Assembly: GCF_000003605.2 (NCBI RefSeq)
Contig: NW_003107603.1
Coordinates: 91,631-111,857 of the forward strand
DNA length: 20,227 nt
Direction of reading: 5' to 3'
From: Saccoglossus kowalevskii
Lineage: Eukaryota; Hemichordata; Enteropneusta; Harrimaniidae
Under the pieces are notes generated by a model. It had not been told where the DNA came from and ran no database searches. It saw only the letters and a list, made by a program, of their open reading frames with translations. This document shows positions 1 to 10,375 of the stretch, piece by piece. A program made the position numbers and the translations under genes. Position 1 is the first letter of the stretch. The number at the start of each line of letters is the position of its first letter.

Positions 1-65
1 GCGTATTACAGTTGATTATAGTTCCTGGGCTCCCTGTGGTACATGTAGTTGGTAAACTTACTTAC

Positions 66-259
66 CTGCATTCGTTTAAAATAGTGACAAAATATGCAGC
101 CTGTGCGCAAAAAGATACTGTAATTGCATGTGTTCTCTTGCGTAGTAATAAGTACTTCTTTTCTTCTTCTGTCAAGGCATTTTCAAATTGCAATGACGCA
201 AGATCGTGCGTAATATCGCCAACACTGTTGTCGTTGGCGTCCATCGCGATCGACGCCAT
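66..259 (-). CDS. First coding exon of an unrecognised gene (partial)
   Basis: I do not recognise this gene. The ATG at 259 sits in a strong Kozak context (AAAGATGGC, A at -3 and G at +4) and opens 64 codons plus 2 nt. The exon ends at a consensus donor (GCAG|GTAAGTAAG, intron starting at 65), so the gene continues off the left edge in phase 2. An in-frame TTG lies upstream, but the ATG at 259 is the natural start. The peptide begins MASIAMDANDNSVGD. A charged stretch LTEEEKKYLLLRKR (residues 30-42) follows, then a hydrophobic, Ala/Val/Phe-rich part (about 45-61) ending LNEC. The charged heptad-like part suggests a helix or coiled coil, but no family is evident. The exon is richer in CpG than its surroundings, as promoter-proximal exons often are. 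The open frame on the opposite strand (12-383) is its shadow. I am fairly sure this is a real exon and have no view on its function. Confidence 0.72.
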
Positions 260-295
260 CTTTACAGGACAGGTTTCTAAGGTCTCCCTAAGCAA

Positions 296-316
296 GTCGA
301 TATTATATAAATACTC
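296..316 (-). promoter_or_regulatory. TATA-like element upstream of the left-edge gene
   Basis: On the minus strand the sequence TATTTATATAATA lies about 40-55 bp upstream of the ATG at 259. That spacing would suit a TATA box with a short 5' leader. In DNA this AT-rich such a match also arises by chance, so the call is tentative. The AAGATGGCG around the start codon also resembles a YY1 site. Confidence 0.25.
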
Positions 317-383
317 TTTAACTCAGTACGCGAAATCACATACAAGTTCTACGTACTGTCCCGATTCCAGCTGGGTGTTTTAA

Positions 384-1405
384 GTTGTAGTTGTCTACAA
401 TTGTTAATTATAATATTAATTGACACAACACTGACTTGGAAGTACAATAAGTAAGGTCACTAAAACTACAACGCTAAAAAAATATATAGTTAAAATACAG
501 CGTTACAGTTGCAGGTGAAAATTACTAGCATAATTTTAGACAAATTCACTAAAATACAGGGATACTCTGAACGCAGTGACAATAAAATAGGAATTACTTA
601 GTGGGAGGGTGTTTCATGTAGTCGAGTACTTGCTAGTGGGACTATCATTGTGTCTGCACACATGAAATATTCAAAAGTCTTTTTAAATTCTATTGTTCAT
701 GTAAACTAGGCAAAATATAATAAAGTGCATCCCATCATGGAGGTACTCCATGATCCCATCTAGCATTTCTCTTTCATTGCATAATTCACACAATTTGCCT
801 TCAGGAGATTATTTAGTTTAGTACTGCCTACCGGTTTCTATTTTTAAATAGTGATTACCAAATCTACTTAGTCGATCGCGTAATTCAACGTGTTTTTTAT
901 TTGGTTTATTTTTCCTAAGTGAAGTAAGTTATGTTGAATTGTTACGGTTATCATACTGTGATAAGTTGGATTTTTTTTCAGTGGCTATTATAAATATATT
1001 TTCTTATTGTTTATTTACTGATGATATATGAGAATTATTAGAGACATATAGGTTGCATTTTCAACTTGTTGTTATGATTCGTCAATTATTGTAGACACAC
1101 TTGTTATATACACGTAGTTTGAATTGTATGAGCGTCATTGCTGTATTCCAGCCTGATGTGCCACATCATAGTCTAGATACGAGATGAATGCATTATCACT
1201 ACAACTACCCAAATAATGTGATACAGAAAGTGTTCATTTGTTATACTGGATCATTCAAGTTTTATTTTTGTTGATTTGTTGTACAGCTGAAATAGGAAAC
1301 GATAATTCTAAGGGCGCTTAAAATATAGTGCTTCTCGGCCAGTCACAGAAGGCTGAATACGAATACAGCATTTCTATAAATCGCGCCCTCTAGAGACAAA
1401 GCACA
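384..1405. other. AT-rich intergenic stretch, no gene seen
   Basis: No open frame of note and no protein similarity was seen on either strand. The only structure noted is a perfect 9-bp inverted repeat with a 3-nt spacer (ATCATGGAG / CTCCATGAT, 734-754). Confidence 0.6.
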
Positions 1406-1407
1406 AC

Positions 1408-1830
1408 TAATAATAATAACTTTATTGCATCCTTAGAAGTACAAAAGTATGAAAACGTAAGAAAGAAAAGAAAAGAAAAGAAAAAAAGAGTCAAGGTATT
1501 ATATCCAAAGAAAGCTCATTTCTTAAAATAAATGATTTATGTAAAAATTCCCCTAAAAGTTTTATTATATTTCTGTCATTACTTTTCATTAAATATGTGA
1601 ATTTTTGCAGGTTGGTAATGATTTCTTTGGGGAATAAAATATTGGAAATAAAATCATTTCTATCTGTTTGATATCGTGGGCAAATTAAAGAAAGTGTGAT
1701 TCGTCTTCAACTTTCTGTAATGGGCATTGTTTACAAATTCCATTTTCTAATGGGGTTTTTGGATTGGTATGTCTGCCTTTTTCAATGGCTAGATTGTGAC
1801 TACTTGTTCTGAATCTATGAATCACTATGA
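1408..1830 (-). mobile_element. 5'-truncated non-LTR retrotransposon (LINE): ORF2 C-terminus plus 3' tail
   Basis: On the minus strand, codons from about 1819 read HRFRTSSHNLAIEKGRH, then a zinc-knuckle-like ICKQCPLQKVEDESHFL (CxxC...H). This is the usual C-terminal block of many LINE reverse transcriptase ORFs. At 1685-1687 the frame hits TAA. Reading resumes one base out of phase with CPRYQTDRNDF (from 1682) and runs to a TGA at 1493-1491, through blocks such as FTYLMKSND and IIKLLGEFLHKSF that also fit LINE C-termini. A single-base deletion between HFL and CPRY explains the break. After the stop comes a pyrimidine-rich 3' UTR, an AATAAA (1426-1421), and a short (TTA)4 tail (1419-1408), a typical LINE 3' end. 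The 5' limit is approximate: similarity fades just above 1819. It is a dead copy; the clade (CR1, L2 or Jockey-like) cannot be set by eye. Confidence 0.8.
1461..1490. repeat. (GAAAA)n purine-rich microsatellite
   Basis: The run is built of GAAA/GAAAA units. It lies within the LINE 3' UTR, directly after the ORF stop on the minus strand, so it is probably part of the element or an expansion within it. Confidence 0.7.
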
Positions 1831-1835
1831 CGTGA

Positions 1836-2758
1836 ATGAGTCATAAGCCGCTAAAACGTTTCGATCTATAGTCGCTCATCAAAAAAGACAATGTTTTTTG
1901 ACCCCTGGGTTTTTGAGAGATTTTACTATATTCTATGTATAGATGCTATATATAGTTCTTGTGATAATGTTCGAGGTAGAGCGATACTTTTTCTGACGTA
2001 ACTCAGCACGTGTTGTTATGTGTTCAGTTTTTTAAACCGTCTGTTACACAAGTGCTGTGAAACGTTGAAGCATGGTTCCTCCATGGTTGAAGTAACTGTG
2101 CGTTAGGTACCGATAGAGGGCGCGGTTTTACGTTGGGACCGTCCGCCCGTATGGAGACACGTCTGAACTCATGGCATTTTCTCGAAACTGGTTGCCTCTG
2201 ATTAAATTGAGAACGTGACAACTGCTCCATGGTGATTAATGTTGTGCATAAATTAGCTTAAACGAATGTAATGCCAATAGTGACATGTTTTCAACGTTTT
2301 AAATCTGTATTTACATATTGGATGTAATTATTTGGTGATTGCTTGGAAATGCTGGAAACATTACTGAAAAATCACCATAATTGATCGGTAATTCATTTTT
2401 AGAACTAAAGCTAAGATTCCATAAGTGCGAACACGAATAAATTCGCGATCATGTTGAATAATGTACGAGATTTCACCTGTACGGATGCGGATACGGTTTC
2501 ATGTCCGGATACGGTCACGGTCTTTTTGATGGCAAACGCGATCTTCTAGATGTCTCGAATGAATTTAGTGGTGTCTATTTGATGCAGAACTTGAAGCTAA
2601 CGAACCAAAATATTATCTATGATCATTTTATATGATCTATATATCACATACAACCTATAGTTGGCAAGTACTTGTATTCAAAAACGACGCTGTGAACAAC
2701 ATTACAGGCTATAAAATGAGCATAATATCCAGTCCCCTTGATTATTACAAAAAATATA
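1836..2758. other. Intergenic stretch, no gene seen
   Basis: AT-rich DNA without a convincing gene. A 68-codon minus-strand frame (2230-2024) exists, but it shows no recognisable domain and no supporting splice signals. A TAGAGGGCGC decamer at 2114-2123 recurs elsewhere in the window. Confidence 0.5.
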
Positions 2759-2759
2759 A

Positions 2760-2970
2760 TACTGTAAAAGCACTAATTTTCACTGGGTTTAAATTTCACT
2801 GATTTACCATTTCAGGCATGTTCAGTGGATTTTAAATTCACGGTTTTATCATTTAGATAATGTGTTCTATGCTAAATTTTACATATTCACTGGGTTTTAA
2901 TTTAGCGCATTTTTCCATTCAGCGAAATAAGCTAAATTAAAACCCAGTGAATAATTACCCCCTTTACAGT
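2760..2970. mobile_element. MITE of the TACTGT...ACAGT family (copy A)
   Basis: The element starts TACTGTAAAAGCAC and ends TTTACAGTG, about 211 bp. It shares its outer ends, length and internal TTCACTG / GCTAAATT / AGCGAAAT motifs with the copies at 12313, 12608 and 14802. A perfect 22-bp inverted repeat lies inside it (2886-2907 and 2931-2952, 23-nt spacer). There is no coding capacity, so it is a non-autonomous element. A TA target duplication is possible, but the flanks do not prove it. Confidence 0.55.
2886..2952. repeat. Perfect 22-bp inverted repeat inside MITE copy A
   Basis: The left arm begins ATTCACTGGGTTTTAA and the right arm ends TTAAAACCCAGTGAAT. The two arms are exact reverse complements over 22 bp, separated by 23 nt. 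Confidence 0.9.
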
Positions 2971-3338
2971 GTCGTAACATGAATTAGAACGATAAAGTAT
3001 ATGCATATTTATTCCGTTTGAACGTTAAACAGTTTGAGAGGCGACTAAGAGATAGTCTCGAATTCATAAATCTAAAGATGATATTATATCACTCAGAAGT
3101 CAAGCAATATTACGTCAGTTTATTCCCACTGTGTTGAATGATGCAGTTAAGCGCGTTCTTTCCAACAATTATTTACATATAAATATATGGTAGCTATACT
3201 TTGTGAATTTTTGCTCTAATCTTCAGACTATGAGTAAACCAGTTCGTAAATCTGTTATTACCATAGTACGTGGTGTAATCACAACTCGAGTATTCTACAT
3301 TTTTTCAGATTAAATTTAGAGCCTTTTTTGTATCACAG
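2971..3338. other. Intergenic stretch, no gene seen
   Basis: Nothing recognisable on either strand. The last part (3301-3338) carries two pyrimidine-rich AG sites that could act as splice acceptors for the open frame that follows. Confidence 0.5.
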
Positions 3339-3518
3339 TAGCCTTGGCGAAAATTGAGCTTTTGCGGATGTCGCTCCGTATGTATGACCTCAAACCCAAC
3401 ACATTTGAGGTTATTGCACACGCACCAGGTATTATCTTACGCACACGTGCAGAAACAGTAAATACACGTCGTGCACTTCATTTCGTGATAAGAATTGACT
3501 TTAATAGACTGAAGTCAG
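3339..3518 (+). other. Exon-like open frame, unrecognised (possible orphan exon)
   Basis: A frame stays open from a pyrimidine-rich acceptor-like site (TTTTTTGTATCACAG, ending 3338) to a donor-like GAAGTCAG|GTAATG at 3518. It contains SLRMYDLKPNTFEVIAHAPG and continues as a non-repetitive, balanced peptide. It has no ATG near its start (only TTG at 3344), so it would have to be an internal exon or a decayed fragment. Base composition is less AT-biased and richer in CpG than the flanks. I do not recognise the peptide, and no partner exons were found on this strand within the window. A chance open frame remains quite possible. Confidence 0.22.
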
Positions 3519-3578
3519 GTAATGCATGCACGTTATAAATTATTTATAAGTCTCAATATTTACAAGATCAATCCGTAG

Positions 3579-3776
3579 TTATACATTGCAAAAGCTCGCG
3601 CAGTGACGTCAGCCGTTCTAATTTACCCGGTAAGATGCCTGGTTGATGAGCAAGCGCTTCGCCGAATGGGGGATAATGTAAATGTAGATAATGAATTGCC
3701 CAAATTCCATGACTGGATTCTTGTCAAGTTAACCATAGTCGCGACGTATCCGTGCTCATTGCACAGTGAGGGCTGA
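3579..3776 (+). other. Stop-to-stop open frame in a CpG-rich patch, with a BH3-like stretch
   Basis: The frame is open for 65 codons between TAG (3576-3578) and TGA (3774-3776). The first in-frame ATG is only at 3666. The middle reads CLVDEQALRRMGDNVNVDNE (3636-3695). Its LRRMGDNV matches the core of a BH3 motif (Leu, two variable residues, hydrophobic, Gly-Asp). However, the expected hydrophobic residue four places before the Leu is Asp, and no further Bcl-2-family homology is visible. A TGACGTCA (CRE palindrome) lies at 3604-3611. The opposite strand also holds a 52-codon ATG frame here, so the coding strand is unsettled. It could be a gene fragment, a regulatory CpG-rich patch, or chance. 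Confidence 0.2.
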
Positions 3777-6700
3777 ACCATTTAGAAACATTGAGAAGGC
3801 TCGCAAGATTTGAGAAAATCAGGTGACTGACATTCCTGAAAAAAAAAACAATTTACCGTGATGGAATACCAGATTGTCACTTCATAATATGCGACATGAA
3901 AATGTTATAGAAGACTCCCAAATATGTTCGTCCAATAAACATAAAAAACATCCACACTGCAACTGACCCTAAATTTATATATTTTGTGCTAGAAATAATC
4001 TCAAGTTTGGGCAATTAACACAATTCTGAGACAAAAGTCTTTATGTCAAATAATGCAACAGAGTGCAATATTCGCCCTTATTGAGATGTTTATGTACCAG
4101 TAGACATTTGCAGGAAGGTAGAAGCACTGTTATGTCTGCACTGGTTATTATGTGACAGAAGCATTCAATGTATTTACCCCCCCCCCCCCCCAACACATAG
4201 TTGTACACCAAACAATGTAGTCACATGCTGTTATAATGTAACCTCATCACCTCCTAGAATGAACAACAAACATCAAATATATTTGTTGCCATTAAATGTC
4301 TAATAAAGTAGATCCATGCTCACATTATTGAATAGCATTAATGTAGATAATTGTTGACAATAAAAACAGTATTTTAATTACCAAACTGAAGAGAGTATTA
4401 TAAACTGGGTTCCATGTTGGAAATGTGTGAGATTCTACAGCGAATTTTAACAATATTTCTATAGTGAAAAACAACACTTTCTTCTATGCTTGTTTCAGAG
4501 ATAAATGACAGCTTAATATGAAACTAAAATCACATGTCATTGACTTTTATTGTAAAATCATAATAGCTGATTGACTTTTATGCTTCAGAGACACGAGAAA
4601 TAAACATATTCAACATTTAGAAATTCAATTTGCACACAACAAATTAATCACAAATAATCTACCGAAACAATATCATATCATATATGAGTGATACAACTGA
4701 CATTTAAAGTGAACACAAATCGAACGAATCTGTATTCAAGAAAATTTAAATTTCTCCATGGAAACAGATTTGATTATTATGATGACTCATCATTGTAAAG
4801 TAGTGTTGATGTGATGTAACTGGACATTAAAGACAAAGTAAGTCCACCAACAGAGTTATAATACATCTGCCAATATTGTAAAATATTGTATATGAAATAT
4901 ATAATGTAAAAATGTTTAATAACAGTGTAACAATTCAGAGTGCGAATACAGACTTATTCTCATTACTGTATATGGATCTGATTACAACCCTTTCTATTGA
5001 TGGAATAAACTAAACCTCCTCTGACATAGAAATAGACGATAATATTATTTAAAATGTATTTTATTCAGTGAAACAGACAGCTTATAAACTATTGGTAATA
5101 ACTCTTTGTGATCATTACATAACTATCTGACATGTCTGCAGTTATAGTGGATATCATGTGAATTTATTAAGTACACTATAACCACTAAGCTGAAAATTGC
5201 ATCTACTAAAAAAGATGAAAACCAATGAAGCAGTGATTTCATTTGCATAACCATATTCTACTCTTCAGTGGATATCTTAGAATTTGTTTTAATAAAATTA
5301 AAGTCTAAAATTATATAATAACAGACCTTTGTTTATCTTATATGTAAATATTATTTTGATAACAATGTTGAGCTATCAGTAAAGCATTTTAAAGGAGTTG
5401 TCATACAGATAAAGCATATGTACATTGCCCCTCAGCAATACACGAGAACCTACCACGAGTCAAATGGTTTGTTCCATAAAATAACATGCACTGAAGATAT
5501 GTCTATTGTTCCCGCACAACTATGTTGTACCCTTCAAAACAAAATGAACTATATCCATAATGAGAAAATAAAAGACAACCTCAACAGATAGACTGTATTA
5601 TGAATACAAAATTGATTATTAAAATATTCACTAGTCTGAGTGATATGTTAATGTACTGTATTCACACATTAGCGCTGGCAGTTGCTGTAAGCAGTAGAGA
5701 TGTCATTTTTGAATGATAGCTTGTGTACGTGTCCCATGATCAATAAGGTGAACAGTAGCTTTTGGCATTTGATCTACTGCTGCTATCGATCGCATCAACT
5801 AATGATATCTGCAGGCTTGAAATGCTTCTGTATGCGTTTAAAGCTTTAAACCATCTTTGTGCTCAACTTGGAAGCTCTGAATAATTACCACAATAAAGTA
5901 ATAAATTATAACACATGAACATACAAAAACAACAAATAAACTCCATAAAAAATATATTAAACATTATTTTGACAAATTTAAAAAAAAAAGAATAGTGTAC
6001 AATCTTTATTAAGATCTTTAGGTTATCTAGTTGTCATCGTGACGCATCGTGTTCGATATGTCCCCCAGGGGCAGCGGTTTGATGAACTTAATATGAATAT
6101 TATCACTAAAGTCATAATATAAAGCTGCACATGTAAAATAGAGTTTGTTTATTTACATGAAATTGGAGTGCATACTGCACAAGGACTAGCACCCTACAAC
6201 ATTTACACTGTAAGTGATTTAGTTGTCATGTTACAAAATAAGTCTGCAGGTAAGTAACCCAGCTTAGTCAAAGTTTGATAACACATTTTGAAAAAAATAC
6301 TGAAATTTCTTTTACTGAACTGGCAGTGAATCTGCTGAACAACAATTTATGGTAATTAAAACACAAGCTACAACACTGAATCAATCTCCAGGCAGAAATT
6401 AATTAATATAAGAGCTGTGTATGAAAACTAAAAGAATGAAAGAGGAACATCAGCTGACACTAACTGTGACCTGAGTTTTACATACTGTTATTTCAACACA
6501 CTAACATGATGCATGTACAGCGTGTCAAGGTGTTTTAATCAGAGATAATGTGTTACTTGATTACATCATAGTCAAAGATCTATATTAATATGAAGTGCCA
6601 ATATGTGTGGTACTGTGCCATGGCTAACAGACAAAAATGAAATGCCTATCCTTAATAAAAAAGGGAACAGTAATTAAACTCATAATTTGAAAGATGTATA

Positions 6701-6871
6701 AACGTGAACAGAGTTTGATAGTAAAATCATATTGTGCCAGGACTTCTTGCCTAAACCTATACAATTTTATTTCTTTGATACCCACCATGTTAAAAAATGG
6801 ATGGTCCCTAATTTTAACTGTTTAAATGAAATAACATATCATTTCTCATTTTCTTATAAAATATTCTTTGG
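3777..6871. other. Long AT-rich noncoding stretch; may include the DUSP10 3' flank
   Basis: No open frame of interest was found on either strand. It contains a C15 run (4177-4191) and many A/T tracts. The part near 5640-5870 is less AT-rich and could be conserved noncoding or 3' UTR sequence, but I see no family. If DUSP10 has a long 3' UTR, its distal part lies here; several minus-strand AATAAA hexamers are available. Confidence 0.45.
4177..4191. repeat. C15 homopolymer
   Basis: Fifteen consecutive C residues lie within AT-rich DNA. The length is likely polymorphic or uncertain in assembly. Confidence 0.9.
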
Positions 6872-6877
6872 TTTATT
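6872..6877 (-). terminator. Candidate poly(A) signal for DUSP10
   Basis: This is the first AATAAA on the minus strand after the DUSP10 stop codon, 280 nt downstream of it. A further AATAAA lies at 6766-6771. Vertebrate DUSP10 mRNAs have long 3' UTRs, so a more distal site could be the one used. Confidence 0.35.
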
Positions 6878-6882
6878 TTCAG

Positions 6883-6986
6883 TAGCTGTTGTCAAGGTGT
6901 AGACAGTTGTGATATTTACTCTAGAACTAGAGTTGATAAAATGGATTTAAGTTGCATACTAAGGGAGACACAGTGTCTGTATGAAG
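6883..6986 (+). other. Weak exon-like stretch antisense to the DUSP10 3' region
   Basis: A TTTATTTTCAG site precedes it. An ATG in good context (AAAATGG, 6941) opens MDLSCILRETQCLYE, and a donor-like GAAG|GTAAAGT follows at 6986. The three signals together are suggestive, but the coding part is only 46 nt. Its phase (1) does not match the exon-like frame at 15428, so the two do not form one gene as drawn. It is most likely chance, or part of an antisense transcript. Confidence 0.12.
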
Positions 6987-7156
6987 GTAAAGTAATGCTT
7001 TAAAAGATTCATTTATGATGACGCGTTGGGAGTTTCTCATCCAACCACGAGTGCCTTTCTTAGGCACTGTTTATATTTACTTTGGTTCAGATTAGACTTG
7101 TCATTTTTCATTCCTTCTCCCTCGATCAAATTAAATTACCATTGTCAGATTTTATC

Positions 7157-7422
7157 CTAGACAGTAGTTTCAATTCCTCGTAGTCGTGGATACAGTATCC
7201 TAGGTGACACTCCCTCATTGAGAGCATTTTCAAATTCTATCAGTTGTCCCATGAAATTTAAGTTTGGTGAAATGATTGGTCTCTTATGCTTGACATACTT
7301 GTACACATCTGTCATGGTCATTTTAGTATGCTTCATGATGTATGCTATGGTTATCGTTGCAGAACGTGAAATCCCAGCTTGGCAGTGCACAAGAATGCTG
7401 GAGCCACTATACCTTGCATCGT
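7157..7422 (-). CDS. DUSP10: DUSP10/MKP5 dual-specificity MAPK phosphatase, coding exon 3 (catalytic P-loop and C-terminus)
   Basis: This is the last coding exon. It starts after TTTTATATTGCAG (acceptor G at 7423), in phase 1, and ends at TAG (7159-7157). It encodes residue 390 (split Asp) to 477 of the long form. The phosphatase signature HCQAGISRS is complete, with Cys403 (codon 7384-7382) as nucleophile and Arg409 as phosphate-binding residue (347 and 353 from the shorter start). It is followed by [19 protein letters not shown] and [15 protein letters not shown], which are nearly identical to vertebrate DUSP10 and distinguish it from DUSP1/4/6-type enzymes. The AYIMKH and PNLNFMGQL blocks are DUSP10/16-like, and the tail RGIETTV matches the vertebrate GVETVV ending. 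ETTV fits a class I PDZ-binding motif. No catalytic residue is missing. The open frames on the opposite strand here are shadows. Confidence 0.95.
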
Positions 7423-10375
7423 CTGCAATATAAAACAGAGAGAAACAGGAAGCGTTTGTCAATAAATCAAGAAATATTCATGCATGAATGTGTCACAATT
7501 TTCAATATTGAAGTTGAGTTTACAGCACATAATGGAGTTAAAATGGCAGAATAAATTAAACCATGTTTTCTCCAGTTTTATTAGATTGCCTCCATTGCCT
7601 TGAATCAATGTTCTTTTCACGACCAATTTACATGGAACAGTGTTATAAGTGCATATGTGAAGAATAATAAATAAGATTTTTTTCTTTATTACGTAAAAAA
7701 TAGACACAGTAAAAAAAATCTATTGCTCGTCTCTCTGCCATACACTTTATAGTAAATAGTAGATAGTAAATTTCATGAGTGAATCACAGCAGTATGATTG
7801 GTACTGCCCTTCTTTTCATAAAAATGTCATTCAAACACAATTCCAATCAGTGTATACAACTAATACAACAAGTACAGCAAATCCACAGGGATTTACTTTG
7901 CAGCTTTCTTGTCTAAATTTAGATTTCAGTTAATTTCTAAAAAGTTATAGTATTAGGCATAGTAGAAATTATACGTACTGGAAGTCCAGTATTCGGGTTG
8001 TAATAAAATAGTCTTACCATTGAAAGAAAATACTTACATTGATTGTCATAGCAAGTGTAAATAAATAATTATAATTTTAAAGCTGTATTATGTCTTGTTT
8101 TTAATTAAAAATGAATAAGGAAGTACACAAAAAAGGCATCACAAGAAATGTAATACAGATAATGTTTTTTTGTATATTTATTTGTATTTACTTCTTCCAA
8201 TTATTCGTTTATTAGGTCCATTAAGCACTCCGACAGTACTACTAATATTATCTTCTCAAAATATAACTGGCTCCAGTAGTTCACACAAAGAATATAAAAT
8301 ATGTCACTGTTTAACCACTTTCTTGCATCATACTGGTAATTCTTGCACGACTTACAGAACATAGACTGCATATCTAATAAAACATTTATTCCATTTATTG
8401 GGGTGGAACAAGATGACTATCTATAACCGGCACTGTTTTATCAACATGATAACAAGATATTCACATATATAGTAGTCCCTTGCTAATTGATGGGCCAGAT
8501 ACAGTATCTCATAGAAGTAATCTCAATACAACACAGTCTATTTATCTAGTGCCTACTCATAATTCACTTTTTAAACAAGTTTTCTCAAAATACATTTTCT
8601 TAAAATACATTTAGAACTTACAACTTTAAAGAAAACTAAACAACTACACATGTTCATTGTCAAATCTTTAATAATTTATAATAAAATTTCTTTATCAAAA
8701 ACTGCTTTATCAATGGACAAGTTTGAATTTCATAAGTCAAGGAAAAACATGAAATATTGAAGCAGTGAAGATTTCCCAACAGTCAAGATTTCACATCGAG
8801 TGACTTTCATGGAATTTAGTTTTAACAAAAGCTCTCAGCAAAAAATTATAGAATTTATACATTTTTGCACTGTGCATACCGTGCATAAGTTTGAACTTTA
8901 AATACTCTATATCACAATGCAGCATACGTTACTATAATACTCATCAATTATCCTAGGCACTATGAATAAGACTTTCATATGGCAGCTTAGGGCAAAATGA
9001 GGACACACGTAGCTGGATTCTTATCTCTATGCAATTCACATAAGTGCTTAGACCATACCTTTAATGAGTTATACTTGGCTAATAGGTACAAGATATTACC
9101 CAGCATCCCAGATTAAACTGACAGAAAACTACATTGCCTTAAGAAGTAGAACAGCAGCTCTTGTAAATAATCTACCAAGTTGTCTTTATAGAAATTGAAT
9201 AATAACTTTAGTATAATCAATTTAATCATACACCGTGATCGTTGTAATGTTTTGTTTTTCTTTAACAGATCGTACTTAATTTTATCGATTTTTATCAAAA
9301 CAAAGCACTGTGATACATTTAATAGGTCATATTTGTGACTGAACAAACAGTAAAACTAGACATGGCAAATCACTGAATTATCAGTCATATGAGAATACCA
9401 TTATAATAAAGTTCTGAAAATAATAATTTAACTAGATAAGAAATACCACTGTTTATGCTTGATTGCTTCCCTTGTGTGATCACAAATGTGACAATCAAGC
9501 AAAATGGATAAAAAAAAACATAGCAAATTGGTATGTCAATAGCTTTGAATCTATCAATCATCAATTTAGCTTCCTGATCTCTCTTATCTCAGTAATTGGC
9601 CAACTGCACTAAAGCAACCTCAGCATGACAGTTTTTGTCACCCTACATATTCATGAACACATCATCTCCTACATTCATTGTACAGTATAGTATATCCAAA
9701 AACTCAGGAGAATCCATATTTTATTATTTATAACACAAAGGGCAGATTTCTGTTTTAAGTGTTTCTCAAGCATTTGAAATTATAAATAATATGTAATAGA
9801 ACTTCATTGATACACCTTTATTAAAATTCATCAGTTATATGTCAATATTTTTCTAATGCAATACAGTCAAGTCAGAACATAGTTTCTTTAATTTGTTAAA
9901 TTGGTACAAATTTGATACAAATTGCCCAATGTGCCTATGTAATGTTGCAATAAGATTTTGGTTTGGATTATTCACAGACTTTTTTATTACTTTATAGCAA
10001 AAATTAAGTGGTTTTTTTTCTCTGTGTGATAAATTTTGTCAAAATTAAGCAATTATGCATTTGTTCTGTGTGATGAATTTTGTCATCTTCAGATTAATTA
10101 TTTGGTGGTGGGTCTTGAACTGAGTCTATAGTCTAACTGACATACTAGAGGGAATGAGATAGGGGGTATAAAATATCACATATTTGATTATATTAACATT
10201 TGTCTGTCTACATGACATTTTACTGACATTTCAAAATGGCTGAGCACCAGCCGTTATAATTAATGAAAAGCTATTCTAAAACTAAGGGCAAAAGTCCAAA
10301 CAAAGTCATTTGTGTGAGGTAGAAATTCATGGGATTATAAAAAATTAATCAGGATTGTTGCCTGAAAATACTTAC
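7423..10375 (-). other. DUSP10: DUSP10 intron 2 (2953 bp, phase 1)
   Basis: The intron has a GT donor (ATTG|GTAAGTATT, 10375) and an AG acceptor at 7424-7423 with a pyrimidine-rich tract. It interrupts the phosphatase domain just after YFEEAFEFI and before the strand leading to HCQAG. The content is AT-rich and holds no gene; open frames at 7459-7707, 8170-8364 and 9113-9346 are low-complexity and AT-driven. A short direct repeat lies at 10021-10085. Confidence 0.9.
10021..10085. repeat. 21-bp direct repeat, two copies 44 bp apart
   Basis: TCTGTGTGATAAATTTTGTC at 10021 recurs at 10065 with one change (20 of 21 matches counting the next base). It may be a local duplication within DUSP10 intron 2. 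Confidence 0.8.

Noticed and set aside
12-383. 123-codon plus-strand open frame at the left edge
   Set aside because: It lies opposite the minus-strand exon 259-66, which has a proper start and donor. The plus frame has no domain and runs through the opposing promoter.
2024-2230. 68-codon minus-strand frame starting MEQLSRSQ
   Set aside because: It has an ATG start and balanced composition, but no recognisable family, no clear donor, and it ends in a run of A/T. Not enough to call a gene.
7218-7554. Two plus-strand frames over DUSP10 exon 3
   Set aside because: They are antisense shadows of the phosphatase exon, whose homology fixes the minus strand as coding.
10335-10375. Read-through of DUSP10 exon 2 past GTAAGTATT
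   Set aside because: The extra residues (KYFQATILINFL) do not fit the phosphatase family, while exon 3 resumes the homology exactly after the consensus donor.
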